Assembly: GCA_029876055.1 (NCBI GenBank)
Contig: CM056879.1
Coordinates: 2,356,001-2,420,000 of the forward strand
DNA: 64,000 nucleotides
Reading direction: 5' to 3'
Source: Madurella fahalii
Taxonomy: Eukaryota; Ascomycota; Sordariomycetes; Sordariales
Shown here: positions 48,310-58,703 of the stretch, in pieces
How positions within the stretch are numbered: position 1 is the stretch's first letter
How the letters are laid out: each line of letters starts with the position of its first letter
Notes under the pieces: generated by a model
What the model was told of the DNA's origin: nothing
Databases searched by the model: none
Seen by the model: the letters and a program-made list of their open reading frames with translations, nothing else
Made by a program: the position numbers and the translations under genes

Positions 48310-50031
48310 TTATATAACGCTCTTCTCCTTATTCTTAATACCAGAGACCGCAGCACTGACCCTTTCCCATAATCTTCGTCGCCCCCCGTTCATATCATTG
48401 CTTTTCGGAGTATTATTGCCATTACTACTACTCTCTCCTTCCTTTACTGCATTTCTATTCCGCTGACTCGAAAGAAACGACATAACTTCGGCCAGAGCTC
48501 CCGTCGGTATCATATTCGCATTGGAAATATTGAGATCCGTGCCGTCTGCTGTCCGAATCGATATAACTGGGCCATTTTCGGTGCTTGCGTCATCAACGTG
48601 TAGTCCTCTATGGCCTGACGCTCTGGAAACGGGAGAGTTGCTTCGGGGAGCGAAGGCTTCGGAACTGGGCTGACTGTATGAGAATCTCCTACCGATACCG
48701 GGGCCGGTAAATCCGGAGAAAGTACTCGATATGTCTTGGGTCTCGGGAGGTACCACAACTCCTTGGAGCCCAGGAAGATTGTCGGTGTTGGCAGCACTAG
48801 AGACGGTCATTGCGCGACCTGTTTGCCAAGTATTGCGATCCACAGGTACCCATTGGCTTTCAGTTTCGTGCCGAACGTCTTGGTTTCCGGCGTCCCCAGC
48901 GCGGCGAAGTGTTTTGTGGGAGGGACTGGCTCTTGGGACCCGAGGCACGCCTTGCAACTGAGGCGCCTTACGCGCCTTCTTCTTGTCTAGTACCCCACCC
49001 TTAAAGTCCTGAGAGTTGTACTCCTCGATACCTTTGCGCACTTGAATCTGGAAGTCATCATTGCCGGTGGAGGTATCAAGTGCGGGCGGAATGGCATCCT
49101 GAGAAGTCCATGTTCGGAGAAGACTGTTGATAACGTGCCGAGTGTCGCAAGTAGTGGAAATTGCCTCCATCTTAATGAGTGTATTGCTTGTGCTGGGTGC
49201 ATTGCCGTTTAAGCTGCCAGGTGACGGCCCGCCGTTCAAGTCGGATTCAGGATGACTGTGGGGTGCGAGAAATGAAGGTGTTTCTGGACTAGTAATAACA
49301 GACGAATCATTGGTTGTCTTGTCCCTGTCGGATACCGAGCTTGGATGCTGGGTTGCGGGTAAAAATACAAGTCGATAGAGCCAGGTAGCGGCGTCCTCCA
49401 CTGCATCAGATGAGGGCTGAATGCGAAGATGATGTTGTGTCGCAGTCTCCTTCCTCCTGTTAGACTTGCGGGCTTCCGAGTCGCATTGTCTCTGGATGAC
49501 CTTGCGGTTCTTCTCGACGGCGCTGCCCACAATAGAGTAAAGGGTGGAAAGCTTTGCATCCTGGTTGTTGGGGGTCGTCTCGGGTGTCTGGACCTGTTCG
49601 TTCCGGGTAGCTGCAAAGTTGGCCAGCTGCAGCACAAGACCCACGAAGCTTTTAATCGCCTCAATCGACTCCATGCAACCCTTTACCCTTTTGCGATTTC
49701 TGAAGGCCCAAATAAAAGACTTCCAGCTCGCCCGTCTCATTGCTCCGGCTGGGATCATGTCCTTGATATCTTGATTGATGGCGTGGAATCGCTTAAAGGC
49801 CGAATGCACTTGCTTGAAGAGCTCGGGCGTAAACAGATGCTGCTCCTTTTCGAGAATGCGATGAACAGAGGCCATGATTGCCGTAACCTCTTCGAGCTGA
49901 AGGGCAAAGTTCTCGACATCCCTGGGCGCATCGCGCATGTGTGCCGCGATTTCATGCAGCGCCCGGGAGACCTCGATTGCGAGGGAGAGGACACCCGTAG
50001 CTGTTCCCAGCACCGAGATCGGATCCGCCAT
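48310..50031 (-). CDS. Stand-alone Helo-like N-terminal domain protein
   Basis: A single-exon frame of 573 residues. It starts MADPISVLGTATGVLSLAIEV, the typical opening of the fungal Helo-like/SesA-type N-terminal domain found on STAND NTPase receptors and heterokaryon-incompatibility proteins. The helical domain covers roughly residues 1-200. The remainder is Ser/Asn-rich and probably disordered, without NACHT, NB-ARC, ankyrin or WD repeats. Near residues 510-540 a short hydrophobic segment (ISIRTADGTDLNISNANM) stands out. In related proteins the N-terminal domain is a membrane-targeting death effector; here the sensor part is absent. Function is inferred from the domain only. Confidence 0.7.
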   Translation of the reverse strand: MADPISVLGTATGVLSLAIEVSRALHEIAAHMRDAPRDVENFALQLEEVTAIMASVHRILEKEQHLFTPELFKQVHSAFKRFHAINQDIKDMIPAGAMRRASWKSFIWAFRNRKRVKGCMESIEAIKSFVGLVLQLANFAATRNEQVQTPETTPNNQDAKLSTLYSIVGSAVEKNRKVIQRQCDSEARKSNRRKETATQHHLRIQPSSDAVEDAATWLYRLVFLPATQHPSSVSDRDKTTNDSSVITSPETPSFLAPHSHPESDLNGGPSPGSLNGNAPSTSNTLIKMEAISTTCDTRHVINSLLRTWTSQDAIPPALDTSTGNDDFQIQVRKGIEEYNSQDFKGGVLDKKKARKAPQLQGVPRVPRASPSHKTLRRAGDAGNQDVRHETESQWVPVDRNTWQTGRAMTVSSAANTDNLPGLQGVVVPPETQDISSTFSGFTGPGIGRRFSYSQPSSEAFAPRSNSPVSRASGHRGLHVDDASTENGPVISIRTADGTDLNISNANMIPTGALAEVMSFLSSQRNRNAVKEGESSSNGNNTPKSNDMNGGRRRLWERVSAAVSGIKNKEKSVI

Positions 50032-50815
50032 GATGTCGATGTCGATATCTTATCGGATGAGGCGCCTAACGGAGTAGACAAGACCGGACACCGCGACCTT
50101 TAGGGAAGGAGGCTCTAAGGGAAGCTGAGATTGAAGAACTAGAAGGGTGAGAGCATAAAATCGGTGATGATTCGGGGCCCGAGAATGCCTAATACGCCTG
50201 TGTAACCGATGCTGCATGCACCGCCCATTGCACCACTTGGGTTGGCGAATGAGCGGACCTGACTGCCTGTTAGCCGGGCGGCCTTCAGCTAGTAGTAGTC
50301 CTACATATCGCAGATCCCCTTCAAAGCTGTGCTAACATGACAATTTTCAGTTGACCCAACATACGCTCAAACCCTATTGCTTAAGGCACCAGCAAAGAAC
50401 AGGGATTGACATGCAATGAATACCAACACCTTGCTTGTCAGGACGCCGCAACGAGAGAGTAAGACCTGCAAGTGTGCGCAAGAAAGGAAGGAGTTGAATT
50501 ATAATGTAGTGATCCCATCGCAGAATCCAAGCCAGCCCTGGTAGGTAGTGTAAAAACAGTAGACCAATCAGATAGAGCAGCTTGAATCATAGCACCTATA
50601 TTGCTACTCCTTCCTAAGTGAACGATTCCATCAACTCGTAAACCCAGCCTTCCAATCCATCGCCCACAGCTATTATACATCTCCCTACGACTGGTATACC
50701 CCGACTATTGACTTGTTACTGTCGTTGATAGATTGCCACCTCGTTCGGACAAGCTCATCGTGACCGTCTCCTATCCTTCTTAAGAATCGGTCCGTTATAC
50801 GGTCTAACTCCTTAT
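50032..50815. other. Spacer upstream of the Helo-like gene
   Basis: No gene recognised. Ends at the second LTR-like repeat. Confidence 0.4.
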
Positions 50816-51234
50816 TGAGTTGGGGAAAACTGCCCCCAGAAGACAGTATCCCTCTGGTCAGAGGGACATACTTACTAGGATGGCGCCCGGGGGGGGGGCC
50901 TGGAACTTGCCGTGGGCCCATTTTTCTATTGCACCATAAGTAGGGCCGTCCGGGCCATTGCTCCAACAGGACAATCAATTCTCCACTCTTTTCCACACTT
51001 GTTGCAGGCTCAATTGACGAGCTTTATTTGCGTGCAAAGCGATCTCCCTCTGACCAGAGGGAGCTCTATCTGCACATGTTGTTTTGACCTTGTTTAGGCT
51101 ACAGGGACCCAATTTATGGTGGTATCGCCTGGCCTGTCTTGTCTATCTTGTCCGTCTGGCATTTGGCCGCCTTTGCCCTCCCCCTTGTTCTGATGGATAT
51201 GTGGGTGTAGATGTGTGTTTCTGCGCCATTTCAT
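50816..51234 (+). mobile_element. LTR-like dispersed repeat, copy 2
   Basis: 419 bp matching 2176-2586 in the same orientation, again starting TG and ending CA. CCCTCTGGTCAGAGGG at 50850-50865 and its reverse complement at 51046-51061 are both conserved. TTAT immediately precedes (50812-50815) and follows (51235-51238), a plausible 4-bp target duplication. No coding region is attached. Confidence 0.65.
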
Positions 51235-52570
51235 TATATTCATCCTCCGTCATTCCCGGTCTCTAGTATAATCACTATCCAACACTTGATCAATAGTGAC
51301 AGCTCTGCCACTACTCGATTTCCCTGACACCTGCGTGTCCTCAGGACATTCAATGAAATCATCCTAGTGGTGTCAACTCAAAGGGAAAATTGTAGTTGGC
51401 TAGTGAAGCTGGATTATTTACTGCTAAATATAGTTGGCATCATTGGCTATATACTATAACCTGGTCTGCCAGGACTACAATCTCTACTTGCCCCTCTAGT
51501 GGCGGTAGAAATAGTGTCACAGGGCGTGATATAAGCAAGTGGTAGGTAGTGTTCAATCATGATGTGATTGAACTGGCGGATCTTTTGGTCTACTGGCAGA
51601 GTGGTTCACTGCGTGCACTCTGTTACAGCTTTCACCTCAGGAAGTCTAAATAAGTGTTGAAAGGGTTGATTTCCGGCAACTGTAGCAGATATATCCGCTT
51701 CTAACTGATTTAGTCATGTGATATAAAGGGAGGCTGGCACTTCCTACAATACTCTGAAGCCAAGGAGAAACTCTTTGCTGTCTTATATACCAGATAGACT
51801 CTCTTACTGATGATATAGACAAAGTGATTACAGGGAGACTTAATATAGTTCTCAAAAGGGAATATAATACTATATTCAATGTGATCTAGTATTTGTATTC
51901 CGGGCTAAAGAGACCTCGCGATTTCAGAATAGCTGAGGACCGAGTTTATGGATATAACAGCTAAAGCTACACTGACTGTGTCCAGAATGAGTGCTTATAC
52001 CGCGGCTAGAATGATATTAAATATTTTCCTCACTCAAGGAGAATTCAAGCTGGATTCTAGAGCTGGGTATAAATATCGAAGATGTCTCGCACATTAAGAA
52101 TTCCATCCAGTTCTCACCTAGATACCCCAGTTTCAACTTTCTCTTTAAGCAAGTAGAGTATTAGTGAAACCCACAGAAATGTACGGTCGGCCTTTACTAT
52201 AAGCCTTTTCTAGGCTATCTCTATAAGTACTGGAGGTTATCTCCGCTTAATTGGATATTCTGCTTATAGTGTCCCCATGGTTGTTGTGAACGCTGCTATG
52301 CTGAAGATAGAACTGTTGTTGTTCTCCCGGATGTAGCACAGGAACTTGGATTACAGACTCAAGGCATAGCTGAAAAGACACTGACGAAGTAGGTGGTCTC
52401 ATTATGAGAGTGTCCTTGCACATCAAGGTTGCCTTCCGTTCATCATATGGACACGGAGCAGACCAGCTCGATTATCCAATAGAACGCGTTTCCATGCTCG
52501 CCAACCCTAGTATCTTCATTCACGCGTAGCCTTTGAAGTTCCTAACATAACCGATATCCCCAGTCGATAC
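51235..52570. other. AT-rich repeat-like stretch, no intact gene
   Basis: Composition is markedly more AT-rich than the flanking genes, and stops occur in all frames. It may be an old, mutated transposon, but no domain can be read with confidence. Confidence 0.4.
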
Positions 52571-54727
52571 TCATTGCCTAAGCCCTGGATAGCCCTCATC
52601 CAGACGATGCTCCATCAAGAACTCAATCGGCACCTCATTCTCGCTATCTTCTCTGCTCAGCGCGGGACTCCTCAGCCCATGCTCCTCGGCCGCAGCGACC
52701 AGCAAGTCAGGCGGCACCTCATTGTCGCTCTCGGCCGCCTTGTCCTCGTCCTCCCCACCCACGTCCACCAAGTTGCCTTTGCCGCCCACACCAGGTCGTG
52801 TGCCAACGCCAGTTCCTCCGGCAGACTCGTCTAATAGGGGGCCCGAGTCCCTCATGCTCGCTGACCTTCCCAAGTGTGGTGTTGAGCCGCCTCTATCACC
52901 GTCGCAGTCAGGGTTATCCGCCACATCAAACCCTGCCGCGCGCAACGCCTCTCGCAGCATGCCCTCGGCTTGCCGGAACGCTTCCAGCTCGGCACCAATG
53001 GCGCAAATGAGCAAGTTCCAGCCCTTCTCCTCCGCTAAGCGTAACCTCTCCTCCAGACTAGCCATGACCGCCGCCATCTTGTCGAGCTGCGCATACATGG
53101 CTTGTTCGGGAGGAGCGGGCGAAGGCGACGACGGCGCCGGTGATCCCATCGAATCGATACGCTTGCCCTTGCCCTTGCTGTTCTCCGCAACCTTCTCCCC
53201 ATCGGCTCCGCTGAGCTCCCTCCTCAGCCCAGCCTCAAAATCCGACACGAGCTTCACCGTGGCCTTCCACACTTCTACCCCTTCCTCCAGCGCCGCCCTC
53301 TCCCTATCGACTTCGCCCTTCCTCCTCTCCAGTATCTCCATCTCCGCCTCCCACCACTCCCTCGCCATCTCGGCCGTCCTCCTCTCCGGTTTCAAGCTCA
53401 AAAACTCCACCCCACCGGCAGACGCCCTCCGGGGCCCTTCTCCCCCGTCCGCGTCGCCCTCCCCACTCCCATTCCCCGCGAGCCTGAACGAATCCGCGTC
53501 CAGGGGCCTCACCCCGGGCCGCCTCAACATGCCGCCAATCTTCCCCTCCACCTCCCGCAACGCGCCGCGGTAGCCGCTCAGGCCGGCCTCGCGCGCGTTG
53601 CTGACCTCGTCGACGCGCGCGTCCAGGTACCTGCGCCGGCGCCTCAGCTCGACCAGGCGCCGCTCCAGCTCGGCGATCTCGGCGCCGACCTGCTCCCGCT
53701 CCTCGCCCAGCGCCCGGAGCTCCCGGCCCAGCGGCTCGTCCCCGTCGCCCTCGAGCGCCCGCAGCTCCGACGCGATCCCCTCGCGCCGCGCCGTCAGCCG
53801 GCGCAGCTGCGCCAGCGCCTGCTTGCGCGCCGCCACGGCCGCCGAGAGCGTCGCGTCCTCCTCGGCCTTGAGGTCGGCGAGGAGCGACATGGTGCGCGCC
53901 AGCCCCGCCCGCGCGCCGCGCAGGCCGAGCGGTTTGGGAGGGCGCGGCTGGCGCACCGGTATCACCTCGCCTGTGGCGGACGTGGTGGGTTCGAAGGCGA
54001 CGTGTCTTTGTCGGTTGTTGCGGCTGCCGCGGGGAGGGGTGGTGGTGGTGACCGTGGTGGAGTACGAGGCGCTCGTCGGAGTGACGCTCGGGTCGCTGGT
54101 GTCGGAACGCGCGCTGCTGCTACCGGCCGTGGAGGGGGTTGGCTCGGGGCCGAGGTGGGCGGCGAGGCCCGCGGATTGCGCGTCGAGAAGGCGCTGGAGG
54201 TCTTTTTGTAGGGCGCGTTCGCGGCGCTGGAGGTTGAGCCATATGGCGTCGGGTTTGTGGTCGTAGTCTCGGTCTCGAATGTGCGGGGAGGAGGAGCCGC
54301 GATCGAAGAGCACGCTATTGATATTGCGCGCAAAGGAGGAGGCTTCTAGCGCTAGAGGTGGGGTGGTTGGTGTGTTTCTGTCTTCTTCGTCGCGGTAGAG
54401 CATCCGCGAGGCCGCAATCGGTGGGGGCGGCCCCGCGAACAAGACGCGCTGATTCGGCTTGGATTCGGCGCCCGGACCGGCGTTGCTTTCCCGACCGTTA
54501 TATCTAGCAGTTGGGGAGGGGCTCCGCCGGTCAAAAGGGGCCATTTGACGGCTGTTCATCGGCTCGAACGAAAGGAGGCCGTCGTCGGGCCGGGGCGAAA
54601 GCTCGGACAGGTCGTACTCGCTGGGCTTTTTGCGGACGGACGGACTCGTTGGGTGGAATATGGGAAGCAGTGGCCCGTTACCGCCAGAGAGCGAGATACG
54701 CGGGAGAAAGGAGGATTTCGTAGCCAT
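52571..54727 (-). CDS. ATG28: Coiled-coil protein, Atg28-like
   Basis: A single-exon frame of 718 residues. The N-terminal 260 residues are Ser/Pro-rich with SEYDLSELSPRPDD, then ALQKDLQRLLDAQSAGLAAHLG. A strong coiled coil follows at about 285-390 (ADLKAEEDATLSAAVAARKQ, LRALGEEREQVGAEIAELE), and a second helical region lies at about 470-600. The C-terminus has acidic repeats (DNEVPPDLL, ENEVPIEFL). This order matches filamentous-fungal proteins annotated as autophagy-related protein 28, a coiled-coil factor linked to pexophagy and Atg17 complexes in yeasts. The assignment rests on layout and remembered motifs, so another coiled-coil family is possible. The coding strand is very GC-rich between 53500 and 54000. 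Confidence 0.65.
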   Translation of the reverse strand: MATKSSFLPRISLSGGNGPLLPIFHPTSPSVRKKPSEYDLSELSPRPDDGLLSFEPMNSRQMAPFDRRSPSPTARYNGRESNAGPGAESKPNQRVLFAGPPPPIAASRMLYRDEEDRNTPTTPPLALEASSFARNINSVLFDRGSSSPHIRDRDYDHKPDAIWLNLQRRERALQKDLQRLLDAQSAGLAAHLGPEPTPSTAGSSSARSDTSDPSVTPTSASYSTTVTTTTPPRGSRNNRQRHVAFEPTTSATGEVIPVRQPRPPKPLGLRGARAGLARTMSLLADLKAEEDATLSAAVAARKQALAQLRRLTARREGIASELRALEGDGDEPLGRELRALGEEREQVGAEIAELERRLVELRRRRRYLDARVDEVSNAREAGLSGYRGALREVEGKIGGMLRRPGVRPLDADSFRLAGNGSGEGDADGGEGPRRASAGGVEFLSLKPERRTAEMAREWWEAEMEILERRKGEVDRERAALEEGVEVWKATVKLVSDFEAGLRRELSGADGEKVAENSKGKGKRIDSMGSPAPSSPSPAPPEQAMYAQLDKMAAVMASLEERLRLAEEKGWNLLICAIGAELEAFRQAEGMLREALRAAGFDVADNPDCDGDRGGSTPHLGRSASMRDSGPLLDESAGGTGVGTRPGVGGKGNLVDVGGEDEDKAAESDNEVPPDLLVAAAEEHGLRSPALSREDSENEVPIEFLMEHRLDEGYPGLRQ

Positions 54728-55113
54728 AAAGTACTGTATTTATCGACCTGGCCAGACCTTAAACTCCAAAGACGAGGTCGCCGCAAATCTACAATGACAG
54801 GACGTTCATACGGAGTGGTACCTTTGAAGACTCGCAACGAAGCCAGGGCAATCGGGTATCGAGTCAGGGCATTAGAGAGCACAAGGATGGCAAAGATGGC
54901 AGTCGGGTATTCCGTACACGTTGACAGATGGGAATTTGTGGCACAGGAACGAAGCACACGAGCATGGCATGTGCTCGGCCACTGAGACCTGCAGCGGCTG
55001 ACAGCAGTTGATTGGTCCCTGGCAGAGGTAGTCGACCCACTAGCTGTCGTCACTTTACACTCGGCTTCTGGAAGCTTTGACCTTATTAATCCCCCCCGCC
55101 TCCATGGCCCGGC
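54728..55113. other. Intergenic spacer
   Basis: Promoter of the Atg28-like gene and 3' end of the nitrilase. Nothing else seen. Confidence 0.4.
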
Positions 55114-56258
55114 TCACCTTGTTGGCAGCTCGGGCCGCTCCCGGTCCTCTTCAGCACCCTTCCCCTCGGCCCGCAGCTTGAACCGGTTCGTCTTCTCGTC
55201 GGCCCAATGCGGACGCGTATCAAAGTTGAAGTGCAAAATCTCCGGGCGCTGATAATGCCCAGCACCATCAACCCACACCTTGACCTTGCGTAGCTCCGAC
55301 ATGTCAATCTCCGCCTGCACCAACTTCTCCTCAGCACCCGTGTGCGGCCCGGCCAGGTAAGCACAGAACGGGTGCAGCACCGAGGACCATCCTCCCCCAG
55401 CCTTGACAAGATCCTGCTCTCCCAGGTTCTCCGTCATCCAGTCCAGGCACGTGTCGTCAATGTAGTTGGACGCCGTGATGACAAACACCTGTGCCGTCAG
55501 GGCATGCGTCTTCATGAGCGCCTCGATCTGCGCGTCGGCCACCGCCTCAAAACCAGCCATCGTCGACAGCGCCGGCCACGCGCCCGCATGGATGTGCTGG
55601 TTCTGCATCAGCAGCGCCTGGCGCGCCCCGTTCATGGTGTGCTCCCAACAGGCGAGCCCGCCCAGGTTATACCCCAACGACAGGGGCCAGTTACGCAGAG
55701 TACTCCCGTTGCCCTGCGCCCAGACCACGCGCTCAACATATGTAGGCTGCAGCTTGCGGTGGACGCCCAGAATGGCCCCATCACCATCGACCGTTACCTG
55801 CGAGTTAAACAGCGTATGTCCGCCGGCTATGCGTTCCGAGATGCCCAGGTTGATGGCGACCCCCGTGCGCCGGCAGGCGTCCTGGATGGCGGCCATGTCC
55901 CCACCCTTGTCCTCAACCACGACGCTCTCCTCCGCATACTTGGCCAGTGCGTCCACCTGCTTCAGCGGGGCGTAACACTCGATCCAGTACTGCGGAGACG
56001 GGTCAACATCAGACCAACAACTTAACTTTACTCCCGTCATGCCCCACCACTGCTTCCTGCCTGCAGGGAAGATTGGGGATTGGGACGACTCACTGGGTAT
56101 CCAGGGACAAAGGTTTCGGGGAAAACAAGCAGTTTGATGTCATCAGCCGCCGCCTGCTCGATGAGACGGACGACTTTCCTGATTGTAGCCGCCTTGTTCA
56201 TAAAGACGGGCGCCGCGTGGGCGGCTGCGACCTTGAATCTCGTAGGCTTGGATGCCAT
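55114..56258 (-). CDS. Nitrilase-family carbon-nitrogen hydrolase
   Basis: Exons 56094-56258 and 55114-55989 flank a 104-bp intron and encode 346 residues. The start MASKPTRFKVAAAHAAPVF was chosen as the family N-terminus. The catalytic triad is complete: Glu48 in FPETF, Lys134 in VHRKLQPT and Cys169 in LACWEH. Length and the HRKLQPTYVERVVW motif place it among nitrilases and cyanide hydratases (branch 1) rather than amidases. It would hydrolyse an organic nitrile to the acid, or cyanide to formamide. GTGAGC near the stop leaves room for one further short exon. It lies between Atg28-like and pyruvate kinase genes on the same strand, with no sign of co-regulation. Confidence 0.85.
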
Positions 56259-56726
56259 CGTGACCGAGTTAACTAATCGTTGGTACTCTAGATGAACAAC
56301 AAGGCGATAAACGCTCGGATAATAAAAGCGAGTGAGCCGACAGACGTATGAAGTCTCCACTGCTTCTTCAACCCCGCTCAAGGGTAGAGACCCGCTATAC
56401 TTATGAGGACAAAGCTGACTAACAGAAGTAGCATCGAGAAGTCGTGGACCTAGACCAAAAGGGGTTAAAGATATGTCGAACGGCGTCTGCTGGTTCAGCT
56501 AACTACCAGATCCAAGGGCTAAGAACCAGGCCTTGCACGACATACGCGTGGAACATCAATGAGCGTTTCTCACAGTTATGGAAGCTTGGTCTGAAGCGTA
56601 GACGCCACTACAGCTTGTTGGTCACGACGTCAAAGAGATCTATTGCAAAGCCCGCGTCTAGCCCTGATTCCTTGAGTGCTAGATACCATCCCACAAAACC
56701 TACGATCCATATGTAACCGAGAAAAC
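56259..56726. other. Spacer between pyruvate kinase and nitrilase
   Basis: 3' end of pyruvate kinase and promoter of nitrilase. Nothing else seen. Confidence 0.4.
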
Positions 56727-58703
56727 TCAAGCGCGTTGACCGATACCGAGGTGCTCGACGTCAGCCTTGACAATCCGCAGTGTGTTTGTGTTGCCCATAC
56801 CGCCCTGTGAATAAACCAATCAGCGTTCTGCACCAGGGAGTTGATGGGCGGCTCTCGTCTTACCTTCCAGCCCTGCACCACCACCACAGTCTCACCCTCG
56901 TTGAGAATACCAAGGCCGATGGCATGGCTGAGACCCCACTTGATCCGGCGGTCAACATCTTCCTGCCAATTGACCTTGCTGAAATCGGGCTTGGCTTCGG
57001 GGAAGAGGAAAGGATATACGCCACGGTACAAGTGGGCGTATCTCGACGAAGACGGGTTGCGCGTGATCATGATGATCGGGCACACGGGGCGGTACTTGGA
57101 GATGAGGCGCGCAGACTCTCCCGAAGTGGACAGCACAAAGATACCAGCAGCGTTGAGGTCCAGCGAAGCCCGGACAGCAGCCATGGCGCACGACTCAACG
57201 ATGGAAACGGGCCGCTTGACCAGCGTGCACATCTCCTCAAAGTGGCTGACATACGGAATCGAATTCTCAGCCTTCAGGCATGCCTCACTCATTTCACGGA
57301 CCGCCTCGCTCGGATAGCTGCCCTTGGCAGTTTCGCCGGAAAGCTATCCAATGGTATGAGCCCTGTACAGCGCAAGTCTTGGGATAGGGCCACTTACCAT
57401 GACGCAGTCAGCACCGTCCGTAACGGCATTGCCAACATCGCTAATCTCGGCTCTGGTGGGCCTCGGGTTCTTGATCATGGACTCAAGCATCTGCGTTGCG
57501 CAGATCACCGGCTTGCCAGCGATGTTGCACATGGCAATGATCTTCTTCTGGGCTGCGAACACCTCAGCCGCAGGAATCTCGATACCCAAGTCACCACGGG
57601 CAACCATGACACCGTCGGTCTCGGCCAAAATCTCGGCAAAGTTGTTGAGACCCTGACGATTCTCAATCTTGGCAATGATTTGGATGTGGGCACCCTCCTC
57701 TCCAAGAACCTCACGGATATCCTTGATGTCCTGCCCTCTCCGGATGAAAGCTGTATGATGCCCATGTTAGCAAGCGACACAGATCGCGAATTCTAACTGA
57801 GTCCTTTGATCACTCACAAGCAAAGATCATGTCGACGTTGTTCTTGACACCAAACCGGAGGTCGTTCTTGTCCTTCTCTGAGAGAGCTGGCAAGTCGACA
57901 TCCGTGTTGGGCAGGTTGACGCCCTTGCGGGATGAGATGAAGCCGTTGTTCCGAGCCTTAACCTTGATCGTCTTTTCATCGACAATCTCGAGCACATCAA
58001 ACGCCAAAACACCATCGTCGACATAGATGATGCGCCCTGGCTCAATCACCTTGGTGATGTTCTTATAATCGACGTACCTAGTCCGGGAATCAGCCGGACA
58101 ACTCAGGAGCAGCAGCGGCTAGGGCCATAGCACTCACATGTTCTCAGTGTCGCATGCGGTCGCATACTTCTCATCGGTAGTGAAGTTCATGATGGTACCA
58201 GCTGAGATGGGAATGTCGACATCGCCCTTGGTGTTGCCGGTGCGGATCTCAGGGCCCTTAGTGTCCAGGGCAATGGCGACCTGGCGGCCCTTCTGGACCT
58301 TCTCAGCGGCGCGAGCATTGTCAATGACCGACTCTGCACAAGACCATCGTCAGATGTTCACTCTTTCTGGGGTGCCGGGGGATCACCGATGGGCGGACCG
58401 GCGTGGTGGAGCCACAATCAGTCAAGCGGATCCCGCAGCCTCCACCAGGCCGACATCGCGCATCGACATGGGAGGCTAGGACGTACGATGGTATTCATAA
58501 CTGCCGTGCGAGAAGTTCATGCGCACAACGTTGAGGCCAGCCTCGCGGAGCTTGTTGATGGCCTCGACCGAGTTTGTCTTGGGTCCGATGGTGCAGATGA
58601 TGGAGGTCCGACGGAGATTCCGCTCGGGTTTGAACGCGGTGTCCAATTGAGACAACCATTCGATCTTGCCGCCTAGGCTCAGATGATCGAGAGCTGTCGC
58701 CAT
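56727..58703 (-). CDS. pyk1: Pyruvate kinase
   Basis: Six exons (58487-58703, 58138-58333, 57818-58077, 57398-57750, 56864-57343, 56727-56804) add up to 527 residues, the usual fungal length. The introns are 153, 60, 67, 54 and 59 bp. The enzyme transfers phosphate from phosphoenolpyruvate to ADP in the last step of glycolysis, in the cytosol. Motifs in order: TSIICTIGPKTNS, NFSHGSYEYH, ALDTKGPEIRTG, the active-site loop KIENRQGLNN with VMVARGDLGIEIP, CATQMLESM, LSGETAKG and the C-terminal GGMGNTNTLRIV. All expected catalytic residues are visible and every junction keeps the frame. As a core gene it is a useful control for sequence quality in the window. Confidence 0.95.

Noticed and set aside
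52722..54266. Plus-strand frames of 283 and 222 codons
   Set aside because: Antisense shadows of the GC-rich Atg28-like coding strand.
56780..57796. 338-codon plus-strand frame
   Set aside because: Antisense to pyruvate kinase exons and introns.
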